The translations under genes were made by a program, and so were the position numbers. The notes under the pieces were generated by a model. The model was given only the letters and a program-made list of their open reading frames with translations. It had not been told where the DNA came from and searched no databases. Below, piece after piece: positions 11,019-22,529 of a DNA stretch of 64,000 nucleotides. How positions within the stretch are numbered: the stretch's first letter is position 1; each line of letters begins with the position of its first letter. The DNA is from Seminavis robusta. Its lineage: Eukaryota; Bacillariophyta; Bacillariophyceae; Naviculales; Naviculaceae. The stretch lies in NCBI GenBank assembly GCA_903772945.1, contig CAICTM010000121.1:48399-112398 (forward strand), in the 5' to 3' direction.

Positions 11019-12790
11019 GCCGCTTCTACCACTTCTACTATTTATAGGAGGTTGTCGTCTTTCTATAATATGCAGATGATGATGTATTGACATTGATGTC
11101 TGCTTGTTGTGTGCGTGGCCTTGGGCTTGGCAAGTCATGATCGTACTCAAACTAGTACTCTCTACTCTAGTAGTATGAAGAGAGAAAGAGAGATCTGGAT
11201 ATACTCAGCGTAGTGAAGTGTAGTGAAGTGCAGTGTGCCGTTCGTAGCGTAGCGTGGATCGGATAGAATACAATATGTATATCTGTCTGTCACGACAATA
11301 GAGGTTCTCAACTCAATCAGTAACGTAACGTAAGCAATGGCAATCGCAACCGCTCTAGCAATCCACTATCAGATGAAGAGATGAAATATTCTATCTTTTG
11401 GTCTCTATTCGGCCAGCCAACAAAATATCATACAAAAGAAAGCCTTGCCTTGGACAACAACCACAACACTACTAGCTCTACTAGACGACTGTACAGCTAT
11501 CTCATCAACCACCACACAGGTACTGTAACCATAGCGGCACAAGCAAAAAAAACAGACCCGGCACCACCTTCCATCCTTTCCTCTTGCATGACACAAAAGG
11601 ACATGCTCGCTTGATTGGCACGGCTGTAAGCCATAAACGCAATCTTTTGCTCTCACGATTACAGAATGTTCTATTTAACGTCTTAACCGTCCACAAACTA
11701 AGTACAGAACTACTTTTAAATGTGATTGATAGCCTTATTCTTAATGTTCCCCTTGTATCCAACCAAAGACCAGCCTCTCGGGCTTCTCTCGCACCGCAAG
11801 GCCGTTCTTCCTTCAGGCAATGGGATTGATTGCCGGTACCATACCGTACATGACATTATAGTCTGGCTTCCGCCATCTAGCTTGAGCTAGCTAGCGAGCG
11901 GAAGTGCAGATAGATAAATCAAGGCAGCTACTCTTACTGTCTAACCGCCAAGATGCTTTGATACCAGCAGCTAGCTAGCGGTACTAGCTAGTAGGCTAAC
12001 CTGTGGACTTGCTTTGCTTCCGAACCAATCATTCAATCTGGTCTTCTTGCCACCGCCAACACCACGCATGGTTCCAACCAGCTCATTCAAGTTTTTTTTG
12101 CCTCTACAGGATCAATGACCCAGAGATCCTTCACTCGGAACTTTCTAGTCACAGAGGATTGTTCCAAAACAATGACACACACACACACACATGTAACATC
12201 TTGATCCTTATTTATGCAATCTCTAGAGTAGCTAGCTAGCTAGAGTGAAGCACAAGGCAAATCTTTGCGGAAGCTCCGTCTCCAAACTGGCTGCAATGGA
12301 CGATACCCCTCTTTTCGGTGCGAAAGTAGAGTGTCACCGTTCAATTCTTGGTGAAAGGAGCAGGACTTCTGGCTGGCTGGCTGGCTGGGTGCTGTAGCTA
12401 CCGGTACCCCGTTGTCTGGACTGAGCTCCTGATGGATGAAGAAGTAAAGGCTGAACATACACTCAGGTGGCTGCAGTGGTGCTGAAGAGATGGGCTAGAA
12501 GCTCTCGAGAAAAAAAGCATGCTAGCTACTCAGGCTGGTACAGTACCACTCGTCTTGGTGGTTTTGTATGTTGCTTTGCCATAGATAGCTCTCTGCTAGC
12601 TAGCTAGCTAGTAGCTACATCCAGAATGTGAGAAATCGCTCTAAACATGGTATAGCAGGCAGTCCGAAAAGGGTACAGAAAGGGGCTATGTTTCTATCAA
12701 GTGACAGTCTATTTTCCCTGTAGCATCACTTCTATTGCTACATAAAACTGCTGTAGAAAGCAACGTCACCATTCTCGCCCAGCACAGCCG
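11019..12790. other. Intergenic region upstream of paralogue A
   Basis: No convincing gene. It holds short GA-rich and GTGAAGTGTA-like repeats around 11170-11240, a CA microsatellite, and several CTAG-rich runs (for example around 12230-12243 and 12595-12612). The 5' part of the transcript for paralogue A should start here. Confidence 0.5.
12174..12191. repeat. (CA)n microsatellite
   Basis: About nine tandem CA dinucleotides in intergenic DNA. Confidence 0.9.
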
Positions 12791-13309
12791 CTACCGGTAA
12801 TCCTGCTTTAGGTACCGCAGCAGCCTCCACGCAAACGTCCAACAGTTGTTCCGCAACAGGTGCAAATTGGGATCCGCTTGATTGTTCTGAAACTCTTGAG
12901 CTTGTTGAACAAGAAGCTGTGCGGGAGAATGATCTAGTGGAAGTGTAGCCATGTCGTCTCGAGGTGCGAAACAACGAAGTTCTCCTGGTACAGCTTTCAG
13001 TGTCAGCAGCCGCAAGAGCGTCGCTGGTTCCGTGGCCTGTTGGGGCACAAAATCAAATTTGTACTTGCTCTCTTCTTGTCGTTCTTCTACCGGTAGTACA
13101 ATGGCTACTTGCACATGAAGTGGCAACCAGGACGGACCCCCTATCAACGGACAGCATTCCAGCTGAATGGGGCTATCCTTGGCAATCAAGAAACGGGGCT
13201 TGGCAACGATTCGAGTGGGCTGTTGCAGAGCATTCGATACAGTGGGAAATGATATTGTAGGCAGCAGCAGAGTCCAACAGAACAGCAATACCATCTTGGT
13301 AGTCGGCAT
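12791..13309 (-). CDS. Small secreted protein with NNCWTFAWRLL motif, function unknown
   Basis: 172 residues from a single exon. The N-terminus is a signal peptide (MVLLFCWTLLLPTISFPTVSNA). The body contains a conserved-looking stretch ending with LLRNNCWTFAWRLLRYL. An Asn-Asn-Cys followed by an aromatic and Ala is reminiscent of the catalytic-Cys segment of NlpC/P60- or LRAT/PPPDE-like thiol enzymes. Only this motif is visible; a partnering His is not clearly placed, so an enzymatic role is a guess. It lies between the two RRM-tailed paralogues in the same orientation and may simply have been trapped by their duplication. Confidence 0.6.
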   Translation of the reverse strand: MPTTKMVLLFCWTLLLPTISFPTVSNALQQPTRIVAKPRFLIAKDSPIQLECCPLIGGPSWLPLHVQVAIVLPVEERQEESKYKFDFVPQQATEPATLLRLLTLKAVPGELRCFAPRDDMATLPLDHSPAQLLVQQAQEFQNNQADPNLHLLRNNCWTFAWRLLRYLKQDYR

Positions 13310-13814
13310 CTTCGGTTTTCCGTAGTAAAAATATTGAAAATGACGTTGTCGGCGTGTTGGCGAGTTGATGCATCACTCGGCATGAAATTCAGCCTCTAAA
13401 TTTATAGCTTTTATGGAGTTGGTGTGGCTAGTTTAGTTTAGGGCAGCCAGTCCAAAGACAAGCAGTCATTTGTGTCCACAGAGAGGATCCTCGGGATGGA
13501 TCTGACGGGGTGCATCACAATATGCAGGCGTAATAACTTGATATCTATGCAATCTAGAGTGTACTCGTTTACAGTGGAGACTATCTATATTGGTGACACG
13601 GTGATGAGGGTGATGACAGGACATGTTTCGTGACACGGCAAGGAACGTGCTTGCAGGTCGTTGGTATCAACCAACATCCCAACGTTGCTGGAAGTGCAAA
13701 CGGAGAGTGGCCCCGCATGGGCAGGTGGGCAAACCACACGGAAAGTGGCTTAGCTGGCCCCCCACACATGAAAAAGTTGCTTTGGGAGGATGTGTCTCAG
13801 TAGTCTAGCACTAG
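13310..13814. other. Intergenic region
   Basis: Between the small secreted gene and the 3' end of paralogue B. No gene is recognised. It should contain the promoter of the small gene and the 3' untranslated region of paralogue B. Confidence 0.5.
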
Positions 13815-16800
13815 CTAACTATTGAGCGGGGAAAGTAGCTTCATGGTAACTCCCACATTCTTCACCACAACTTCGTCCGTGTCGTGTTGTTCCATGGCAG
13901 CCATGCTCGACTTTTGGTTCTTGAACCGAACGATACCTGAACAATTAAGAAAATGAAGGCATCAAGATCGTGGATCAGTCATCGCACTGAGCTACTAGCA
14001 AGAGAGCCACCCAGACACACGTATTTGTAGACTTACCGAACCCTCGTTGATTCGATGCCACCGCGGCACTCTCGATATTACCAAACTTTTTCAGCACTCG
14101 AATGATATCAGCCGTAGTGGTCGCCTTGTGCATACCAGAGAGGACAATTGTGGTCACGGGAAGTTGATTGGCAAGCTTGAGACCCAATAGAAAGGCACAC
14201 TCATGGATTGTCCGCGATGCATCTTCCGGGTCTACAATGCCCTTTCGGACACTTGTCACCATCTTGTTCAACAAGCCTTGCATATAGATATTTCTGTGGG
14301 AGTTAGTTGAACATCAGCAGCACGAGAGTAAAAGGAAGGAATGAACAGCATGGTTTAGAGACAGACGGAAGCAAAGTACCGGACACAAACATCATCTGCT
14401 ACAGGGAGTCTTGCTTACTTTTCATCGTCTTCAGCGGATTCACCTTTTCGTTTCATCCATTCTGTGACTTCCCAAAGCGCGTTTGCCTCGATTTCGACTC
14501 CCGTTTTGGCTCCATGCCAATACGGTGCCGACCCCGAAGCTCCTTCGTCCATAATCAACGCCATGGTCATGGCTTGGCTCATCATGTCGTCGAGCCCTGT
14601 AACGTTGTCTTCCACGTTCGATCTCATCTTTTCCAGATTTCGATCCTTATATCTTTCGAATTCATCCAGTGGCGATTGTGTCGTATTGTCATCGGTTGTG
14701 GGTTCATCATCATTGTCGTCCGTGCTATAGTAGGGATCCTCTTCAATATCGGACAGTAACGAACCCATCATGTGCTTCTTGCTGTTGTCCTTGTCGAGTG
14801 CGGATTCCAGCTTTTGCGAATCCCCGTCCTTGGCTCCCATAGAAGAACCATTGGTCAAGTCTGAATGAAGCAGATCGTCGTCGGGACCCGAACGGCGACT
14901 TGACCCTCCCTCGCTTAAAATGTTACTTGGCGGCCCCGAGGATTGTCCCACAAGTGCGGCATCGGTACCAACGGTCGGGGACACCGAGTTGGCCGTCGTC
15001 GAGGGTGAATGAGCTGGCATTTGATAACTACTACCACCGGGGTTCTGGTAATCCATCGCAGTGGCACCCGCCGCGGCGGCTCCTTGACTGGGACGACGTT
15101 GCTTTATCAATTCTCGCATTCGTTGTCGCCGTGTTTGGTAAAAGTAAAAGAGAAAGACCATTAGCCCGGATGAAAAAATCACGACAATGACCACCACAAT
15201 GGCAATGATCGTCGTGTCGCTTCTTGGAGTGCTGGGGACAAGAGTCGCCTCTGTTGAAGGACTCTTCGTGTTGCCGGGTGTCGACGTAGGAGATCCTTCC
15301 GGTGGCAAAGGGTCGGTTCCGTTCCCAGGAGGAACAGTACTGACAGGGGCCGGTGTTGGTGAAAACGTTGGCTCATCCGACAGGTAGTTGTAGGATGGCT
15401 TCTCCGATGGAGATGCGGAAGGTTCCGAAGACGGAGGCGTTGTGGAATCAAACACCACTTGGAGTTTGTTGACGGTCAAGTTTGTTCCATCATCTTCGGT
15501 AAGATTAAAGAATACATACAAATCTTCTCCGACTTCCACCGGATTACTGTTGACATAAAAATGGAGGAGGTTGGAATACGAGGTAACTTCGTATACAGCC
15601 GATTCCCACCTCATGACAATGGAGAATGTGTATTTGACGGCAGGATACTCGCCATCCTCATTGGCCTCGTCAATGGCATTTTCAATGGCAGTACCGTTCG
15701 CTTCGAATTGCAGCTCGCGCCTCCCTCGGAGTCTTGTCCTTGTAATATTGTTTTCTTCCAGGTATGCCGCCTGATCTTCCTGATTTGCCTCCAACGTTTC
15801 ATTGTACTTGCTTTCTGTAGTGTCATCATCGTAAACAACCCTGCCGGTTGGCTCCAACGTGGGCGCCAGTACGGGTGGCGAACCGGGAGGAGTGGTAAAG
15901 GGAACTCGCGTTTGTGTGGGGAAACTAAATCCCAAAGACGCCACTTGTGGGCACGTCGTCATGACGTAGTCCGCGTTTTGTCCTTCTTCCACAATTTCCG
16001 GTGTCAACCCGATGAAGAATTCGCACATGAGTGCGGTATCGCGAAACAAGTGACTTGGATTGGAGACATTTTCCATGGTAAAGGTAAAAATATACTTTTG
16101 TCGTTCCGTGGAATTTGTTTCAAAGGTAGGAAACATGGAGGGCGATACGGAAGGTGCATCGCTGGGAGTCCTTGTGGGGCTCTCCGAGGGTCTCATGGAA
16201 GGAGCCATCGAAATGGTGGGTTGTAACGACGTCGAAGGTGCGTCTGAAGGAACCGTGGTCGAAGTGGGCATGGCAGATGGTTGGATACTGATGGCGGATG
16301 GTGATGTTGATGGAGCGATTGACATTGTGGTGGTGTAGTTTCTCGACAAGTCGATGAGAGCATCCTGAATCTCGTCAATGGCATCGGTAATGTAAGAGTC
16401 CGTCTCGTTGAGTGCCGCATTCGAGGAATCGCTACCAGTAGTGTTTGTGAGCGTGTCTTTAATGAGATCTGCTTCGTCCACAACGTCTTCGACCTGATCT
16501 ATAGTGTTCAGAGTTGCTGCCGAGACATTTGCCGGCTGGGCTTCCGTGACAGTTCGGTAGACACCTTTTACTACGAGGACGCTGTCGTCTGGTACCTCGA
16601 GCCACAGTCTTAGTCCCAGCGTGAGTTGGTCAAACTTTTGGTAGATTGTGTCTTCATAGAAATAGGTGTAGTTTTCGACATCTACCCAGAAGGAACTATA
16701 GTTCATGTCATAGACGACTCCATAGGTCGTATTGCCAAAGAGAGAGCCTGGCGCCAAATCAATCAAACTGTCCACTATACCGGCACTTTGCCGTGTCAAG

Positions 16801-17267
16801 TAGGGATTCCTCCGTCGACCCAGGAGTTCTCCTTCGTAGATGGCACCTGGCATGGCAGGAGGAAGATCGGTAGGTTCGTCAAAATTCTTTTGGGTTCGGT
16901 ACAGACAGTTGGTCGTCACATTCTCCACTTCTTCCAGCGTTGCGAAAGTGGGTGCAAATTCCATGGTCAAATTTCGCATAAACCAAATCAATTGTTGGAG
17001 TGCCGGAACGTCGCGAAAGGCGCCATCTCCTGTAGGACCATCCAAAGTGTAAAACAGTGTGAAACGCTGGGAGGATCTCGACAACGTGCCTAGAGACGAC
17101 GCGTTCAACACACTAGTCCACACGTCCACATCCGCCGCAAGGTCACCACCATTGAGCTGCGCTTCTCCCAAGGTGGATTGTTGTGCCGACACTTGCGCCA
17201 ATTGGCTAGAGAGCACCACCAGTACTAGAAGTAGAGGAGCACTCCACTTGATCAGCGTCTTTCTCAT
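13815..17267 (-). CDS. Single-pass surface protein with PS/PT-rich ectodomain and cytoplasmic RRM-like tail (paralogue B)
   Basis: Exons 17267-14419, 14293-14037 and 13936-13815, introns 125 and 100 bases; 1075 residues. An in-frame ATG at 17336 would add 23 residues, but the chosen start gives a clean signal peptide (KWSAPLLLVLVVLSSQLAQVSA). The ectodomain has Cys-bearing modules (TTNCLYRTQK, MTTCPQVASLGF) joined by Ser/Pro/Thr linkers such as SPSAISIQPSAMPTS. A membrane helix lies around residues 683-707. The tail shares long blocks with paralogue A: RNLEKMRS-VEDNVTG, IEANALWEVTEWMKRK, NKMVTSVRKGI and DASRTIHECAFLL. It ends in an RRM-like fold with TIVLSGM and RGFGIVRF. Exons 2 and 3 have exactly the same lengths as in A (257 and 122), proving common descent. 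The tail is much better conserved than the ectodomain. Confidence 0.85.
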
Positions 17268-17336
17268 TATTCTTCTTGTGCGAAGCTTGTGACTTTTACT
17301 TTCCCTCATTATTGCTGCTTCTAGACTGTCACTCAT

Positions 17337-19318
17337 CCTTCTTCTCCAAATCTCTCTATTGTATGTGAATGTCCTTTGCTAGCTTGCCAATAGATGTCCT
17401 CTGCGAGACCGACAAACCCAAAAGGGAGAGAGAGAAACAGCTGCCGACGAGGTGCTCGGTGTGGAAGATGATGCGCCGCCCACTCTTGCTTGCTTGTTGG
17501 TCAGGATAAATCTGTCTGCCTGTTCAATGAAATGATTGCAAGTGGCTGGAGGACCCCTCGAGATCCGCAAGAGCCGCGAAATTTTAGTCTGTGCTATCTC
17601 CAAATTTTGAACGCAGGCATGTCCTTGACAGGCGCGTCCTCAAGAGCCTTCTTTTGTTTCCTCTCATTCATGTGGTTGGCGCTTTCAAACAGGTCTCAAT
17701 GTCTAACTAATAAATTAGTGGGAGTTGAACAGTGCACAGAAGACGTCATGACCACATATCCAATGCAACCGCTGGCACGTCCTCATGGGGAACACCCAAG
17801 GCTTGGTTGGACCTTTCGGATCTTGCTGACAAATACATGATGTACATGATGTACATGGAGTCTATCTACTAGCTAGTCCTTGGATATCTGTTGGATTTTG
17901 CAAGACTACAATAGATAGTCACACTCTACTCTATCTAGCTAGCTATCCTGAGAGCTCTTGCTAGTTCCACGAGCGCACTTACTTGTAGGCACGAGCAAAG
18001 AAACCGAACATAGGACCAATCCCCGACTATCCAACATACAAGACATGAACTGGCTGCCTCGAATACGGTCGAGCAGAACAGGAATAGAAAGGAGGGTGCA
18101 TCCACCCCGAACTAACTTTTTCGTCCTTGCAGCTGCTGTAAAGACAGCCAAAAGGTAGTAATCTCAGACAAAGCAAACTTATCTCAACTACCATACTACC
18201 GCCGTGGGCTAACCACCTTGGCTGGCTGCGATCATCTCCATGCTTTGCTTCTGCTTGTGCCCCACTGTACATCCCCCGTGTTTATTCAATCCTCGCTGGT
18301 TGGGGTTGGCCAAAAAAAGTCCCATGCAAGACCCAAGAACCCTACAATGCATATATCTAGTTTTCATGCTGTGAGGACCATCGTAGTACTAGGGTAGTGT
18401 AAATTGCATTACGTCGCATGCAGACGAAATCTCTTCAAATGGTGCGAAACATGGCCGGTCGCTGACAGCCAGTTGGTATGTTCTCGTTGCTTGCTTGCCA
18501 GCCGTTGCTTCTTGGACTCTCCATCAGTATTTTAATACCCTACATTCCTTACAGCGTCCGTTTGGTGTGGTCGCCGGTTGGTTATCACGCCAAAAGACGA
18601 ATGCTTCACGCAAGATCAGCCAACTACGCTGTAGCTAGCTAACTACATTGTGTCTAACCAGCAGCTAGCTCGCTCTATCTTCTACCATCTGAGTCGAGTC
18701 TCTCCTCCATCAGCAGTTGCTTTCTTCGTCACGTCGCTCGCCTTCACCGGTGGCAAGAGCACTGCTTCCGTCATCATTTTGACTGGCTTTGGGAACGAAA
18801 AACGCACTCTCTTTTAGAGGAGTCCTGGAGGCAACCCCCCCTTTGTAGCTATGGTGTACCCGTCATTAAGCTCGCAGAGGCATTGGGTTGCTGTTTGGGC
18901 TCTTCTGCTACGACTACATGTATGTACAGATGTGTGGAGGGCAGCAAGCTTTAGCTACTAGCTAGCCAGCTAGTACCTGGTACTGGTACATGTACCCTTG
19001 TAACAGGACCGGTACCGTACCGGGTACTGTACCAGGACCGGTACGTCGTACCAGTACCCCACCCGTGCGCCGCGTGTTGGCAGTATCTTCTGAATCATGA
19101 GTACAAGTCACGAGTGTCATTATTATTTTTTGCCGACAACGGATGAGCTGGTTATTTCCCAAAGAGAGCAACCTTGCCAAGCAGCCATTCATGCAGATTG
19201 ATCATAATCCTGTGCAAGCAACAACACAACATATATACCTACATACGTCAAACAGCCTACTTGTGATATCCCTTCAAAAGAAAGAAGAATCCCACCCATC
19301 AATTACTAAAGCATAACC
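17337..19318. other. Two-kilobase intergenic region
   Basis: No gene recognised on either strand; open frames here are short and unlike proteins. It separates a minus-strand from a plus-strand gene and so should hold both promoters. It contains CTAG-rich patches and a dense GGTACC/GTAC cluster (18957-19060). Confidence 0.55.
18957..19060. repeat. GTAC/GGTACC-rich self-complementary cluster
   Basis: About 100 bases composed mostly of overlapping GTAC-containing words (GGTAC, ACCGGTACC, TACATGTAC, CAGGACCGGTAC). It can fold into many alternative hairpins. It lies about 260 bases upstream of the 5-alpha-reductase start. Confidence 0.6.
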
Positions 19319-20164
19319 ATGGTGCTATTCGAGTCCATCTTCGCCAGCCTGGAGGCAGAAGAGACCTTTCACCATCAGTTGGTCATGGGAGTGTTCTACA
19401 TCTGCCCAGTGATCTTTTTCGTGCTGCATTATGTGATTGCGGCTCCCTGGGGCAAGACCTTCCAGACCTTGTTGGGTCCTACTATTCCGGCACCCATTGG
19501 TTGGTGTCTCTTTGAAATTCCCAATCTCCTTTGGGCCGGGTTGTGCTGCTACGATGCTTTCTCCCGCGACAAGTTGACCACGGCCAACTGCAGCTTGCTG
19601 GCACTCTTTGTGGGACATTACATCAATCGAGCCTTGATTTATCCCCTACAACTCAATGCCCACAGCAAACCCTTACCAATAGAAGTGGTCCTGATAGCTC
19701 ATTTCTTCACTCAAATCAATGGCTACATTCAATCCAGAGCCATTTTGCAGTTTCAGACGTATCCCGACAATTACCTGCAACACCCACAATTCTGGACTGG
19801 AGTTGTACTCTTTCTCCTGGGGGTGGCCATCAATTGGCAATCTGATCATATTCTCCGAAACTTGCGCAAGCCGCCGCCAACCCCAACAACTTCCACTGCT
19901 ACTACTGCTACTCAACAAACCAAGAGCCACTATGTGATTCCCCACGGAGGCTTCTTTCGCTACGTTTCGGCACCGCATTATATGGGAGAAATCCTCGAAT
20001 GGACCGGGTTTGCCATTGCCACTCAATCCTTGGCCGCCTGGAGCTTTGTACTCTTTACATTGATCAATCTGGTACCCCGCGGAGTGGCGCATCATCAATG
20101 GTACTTGCAGAATTTCAAGGACTATCCTTTGGAACGAAAAGCCGTCATTCCGTTTGTCTGGTAA
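19319..20164 (+). CDS. 3-oxo-5-alpha-steroid 4-dehydrogenase (SRD5A/DET2) family protein
   Basis: 281 residues, single exon, starting at an ATG in good context (ACCATGG). Enzymes of this family reduce a steroid or polyprenol/enoyl double bond with NADPH in the endoplasmic reticulum membrane. The sequence has about six hydrophobic segments. The C-terminal third carries the family signature: IPHGGFFRYVSAPHYMGEI, then EWTGFAI, then NLVPRGVAHHQWYLQNF and a terminal ERKAVIPFVW. Length matches the family (about 260-300). A Thr/Pro-rich cytosolic loop near residues 185-200 is lineage-specific. In a diatom the likely context is sterol metabolism; the exact substrate cannot be read from sequence. Confidence 0.9.
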   Translation: MVLFESIFASLEAEETFHHQLVMGVFYICPVIFFVLHYVIAAPWGKTFQTLLGPTIPAPIGWCLFEIPNLLWAGLCCYDAFSRDKLTTANCSLLALFVGHYINRALIYPLQLNAHSKPLPIEVVLIAHFFTQINGYIQSRAILQFQTYPDNYLQHPQFWTGVVLFLLGVAINWQSDHILRNLRKPPPTPTTSTATTATQQTKSHYVIPHGGFFRYVSAPHYMGEILEWTGFAIATQSLAAWSFVLFTLINLVPRGVAHHQWYLQNFKDYPLERKAVIPFVW

Positions 20165-20598
20165 TACCAAATTATATAATTATGTATGTCTAATAGCAGC
20201 AACGAATCGAATGGTAATTCTATCTATCTATCAATCTACAGGATCCATGCCATGACGAAGCAGGAATCTGCATTATGATTAGAGGGCAATTGACTCCAAA
20301 TAACTGAGGTACCGTAGCCTTGGTGTGCATGCCGTCACAGTTTACGTGATACGGTACGGACAAGAGCTACCGTACGTGGGCTCTCCCTGTGAGTAGATAG
20401 CTGTTTGCATGCAAACGTTCGCACAAAAAAGAGTCTTGTCGAGATATCTCTTGTGTGGATTGCCGCACCCCTCTCCCTCTAGGGCTCTGTGAAAGCTAGC
20501 AGCATCTTGCTTTCTTCGAGAGCGACACACTGGCTCTGCTCTACTAGTAGCCTCCGGGGATAGCCTAGCCTAGACTTGGCTAGCTAGCTAGCTAGTAG
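20165..20598. other. Intergenic region between convergent genes
   Basis: No gene seen. It contains the 3' regions of the flanking convergent genes and a (CTAG)n run at 20576-20598 that abuts the stop codon of the next gene. Confidence 0.5.
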
Positions 20599-21807
20599 CT
20601 AGAGCGTCCCCATGCGTCGATAGCGGTATCGTTGCGCCGTGCTACCCGTCAAGGGCGTCCATTCGCTGTGTTGTTCCTCCACAATGGGATCGAGTTGTGC
20701 CAGTTGTACTTGGGTGGTTCCGGCTCGTCCCATTACGGGTAAAAGCTTCGGCGTACCTCCAAACATCATAAAGTGCCATTGGGGCCGTCGTGATGGTATT
20801 CGTAGGGGAGATAGCTCGGGAGGCACTACTGATGAATCTGGTTGTTGTCGACCGTAGAGCAGTTGTCCAATCTCCATTTGGGCCTGGAACCGATTCTCCA
20901 AACAGAACCAAAAGGTCACGAGACTCATGACGACATTAAAGGAAAGTTCCAGGTAGTGCGCCGTGGATGCCCGTCCCAAGTTGTAGACACAGCAGTTCAT
21001 GATGGCCACCAATAAGCAGGCTACTCCTCCTATGATAATGTACAAGGAGTCCTCATGAGTGGATTGTGGTTGTTCCGTGCTTGTTGTCTCTGGTGGTTGG
21101 ATGAGTGACAGGAGTAGAATCATGGTGACAAATGCCAGGGTCCAGGAATTGAGGAATTCCAGTTCGTGTGCCAACGTTTCAAAATAGCAAAAGTCCAAGG
21201 TAATGAGGAGTGCCGGGATCATGGAATTGAGGACATTGAAAAAGAGGAGTAATTTGAGGAGATGGGGTTGATTGTGATGATGGTGGTATTGGTAGTATTG
21301 CGTGGGGGATGTCATGATCAAGGCAAACGCTTCGGCAGTGGAAAAGAGACACGTGGTCCAGAATTCCAGCATATGAAATGTCCTATGGGAGACATGTTCG
21401 GCCAAGACGAATGCACTCGTAGTAGTGTCATCATCATCATGGTCGGGATGGTCTTGGCGGAACAACCAGTTTAGGTACATGAGGACAAAGTTGACGGCAC
21501 AGACGCCCAGGCAAATCAACCCCAGCCAAAAGTTGGTATCGGCGCGACGGGTCAAGTCGTACAGCTTGTACTCCAACAGCACATTTCTCATTGGCAACTC
21601 GTCGCAGGAACAGCAAGGCTCGTCGGTCACTGTTTCTACTAGTGGCAGAGCACTGACAGATGTGGTGATAACCCCGGATTCTTCTGCATTGGATGACGAA
21701 GAAACATCGCGAGATGCCAGCAAGGACAAGCGCTCTTTTCGAGAGACCCTCGTCGTGCCGTCGCTTCGACTGCTAGAAGCACTTCTTGTTGCCCGGGATG
21801 TGGACAT
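20599..21807 (-). CDS. Multipass membrane protein, function unknown
   Basis: 402 residues from the first ATG (MSTSRATRSA); the frame is open 12 codons further upstream but without an ATG. After a Ser/Arg-rich cytosolic N-terminus with CCSCDELPMRN, there are about seven hydrophobic segments: FWLGLICLGVCAVNFVLMYL, a HMLEFWTTCLFSTAEAFALIM segment, LLKLLLFFNVLNSMIPALL, LAFVTMILLLSL, YIIIGGVACLLVAIM and SFNVVMSLVTFWFCLE. A YQYHHHHN loop lies between two of them. Tyr/Pro-rich C-terminal tail. I do not recognise the family; a 7-TM arrangement is possible but uncertain. Confidence 0.7.
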   Translation of the reverse strand: MSTSRATRSASSSRSDGTTRVSRKERLSLLASRDVSSSSNAEESGVITTSVSALPLVETVTDEPCCSCDELPMRNVLLEYKLYDLTRRADTNFWLGLICLGVCAVNFVLMYLNWLFRQDHPDHDDDDTTTSAFVLAEHVSHRTFHMLEFWTTCLFSTAEAFALIMTSPTQYYQYHHHHNQPHLLKLLLFFNVLNSMIPALLITLDFCYFETLAHELEFLNSWTLAFVTMILLLSLIQPPETTSTEQPQSTHEDSLYIIIGGVACLLVAIMNCCVYNLGRASTAHYLELSFNVVMSLVTFWFCLENRFQAQMEIGQLLYGRQQPDSSVVPPELSPLRIPSRRPQWHFMMFGGTPKLLPVMGRAGTTQVQLAQLDPIVEEQHSEWTPLTGSTAQRYRYRRMGTL

Positions 21808-22529
21808 GGTCGCTCTCTGTCTGTTGCAGAGACTTCTTTGCACAGAATGGGAGATTTGATGTTGGGCTTCACGGCTTGGCTGTTTACTGCATGGTGATGG
21901 AAGCAGATCTATCTTGGAGCCTAGCTAGAGGCCTCGGGCTCATTACAGCTCTACGGGCTTCATTTGGATCTTCTTTCGGTGCTTGCTTGCAACCTTTGTG
22001 TGGGATTGCCCTCTCTCAGCAGTTGCCTGCTCCATCTGTTGCTCTGGGTCTCTGACGAAGCGGTTGATTGTTGGCTTGCTCACAGTCATCACATCATGGG
22101 AATGGGGGAGAGCCTCATCAACAATGCCTGAGCTGAGCATGGAAGAAGACTGCGAGGTGGAGTTCAGGATTGCAGGATGAGAAACCTGAACTTTGACGCA
22201 AGCAAGTTGTCTACTAGAGGCTTCCTCTGACCACAGGTGGGCAGGTTGGGGGCGGAATCTTGCAATTTCTTGACAATGCGTCGGGAAACCTTCGTTCGCT
22301 TCCAACAAAAGCGAACCTTCCTCTTCATCGTTCGTTCCGTTATTACCTGCACCAGTATGTAAAACATTACGTTACGTTGTTGGAAGAAGATATATATGAT
22401 ATGATTCTATAGTGTTGTTATGGATGAAGCATTGTATGTATGGATGGATGTATGTATGTATGGATTTCTATGACTTGCTCTCGTCTAACGGTGACATCTA
22501 GCGTAGCTCTGTCCCCATTCGCGTGCTGC
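21808..22529. other. Intergenic region
   Basis: No supported gene. A 121-codon minus-strand frame (21943-22308) and an overlapping basic one (22164-22367) might be remnants or exons of a small gene, but nothing recognisable is encoded. A TATG/GGATG-rich simple stretch lies near 22420-22465. Confidence 0.4.

Noticed and set aside
15459-16226. 255-codon plus-strand frame
   Set aside because: Shadow of the ectodomain of paralogue B.
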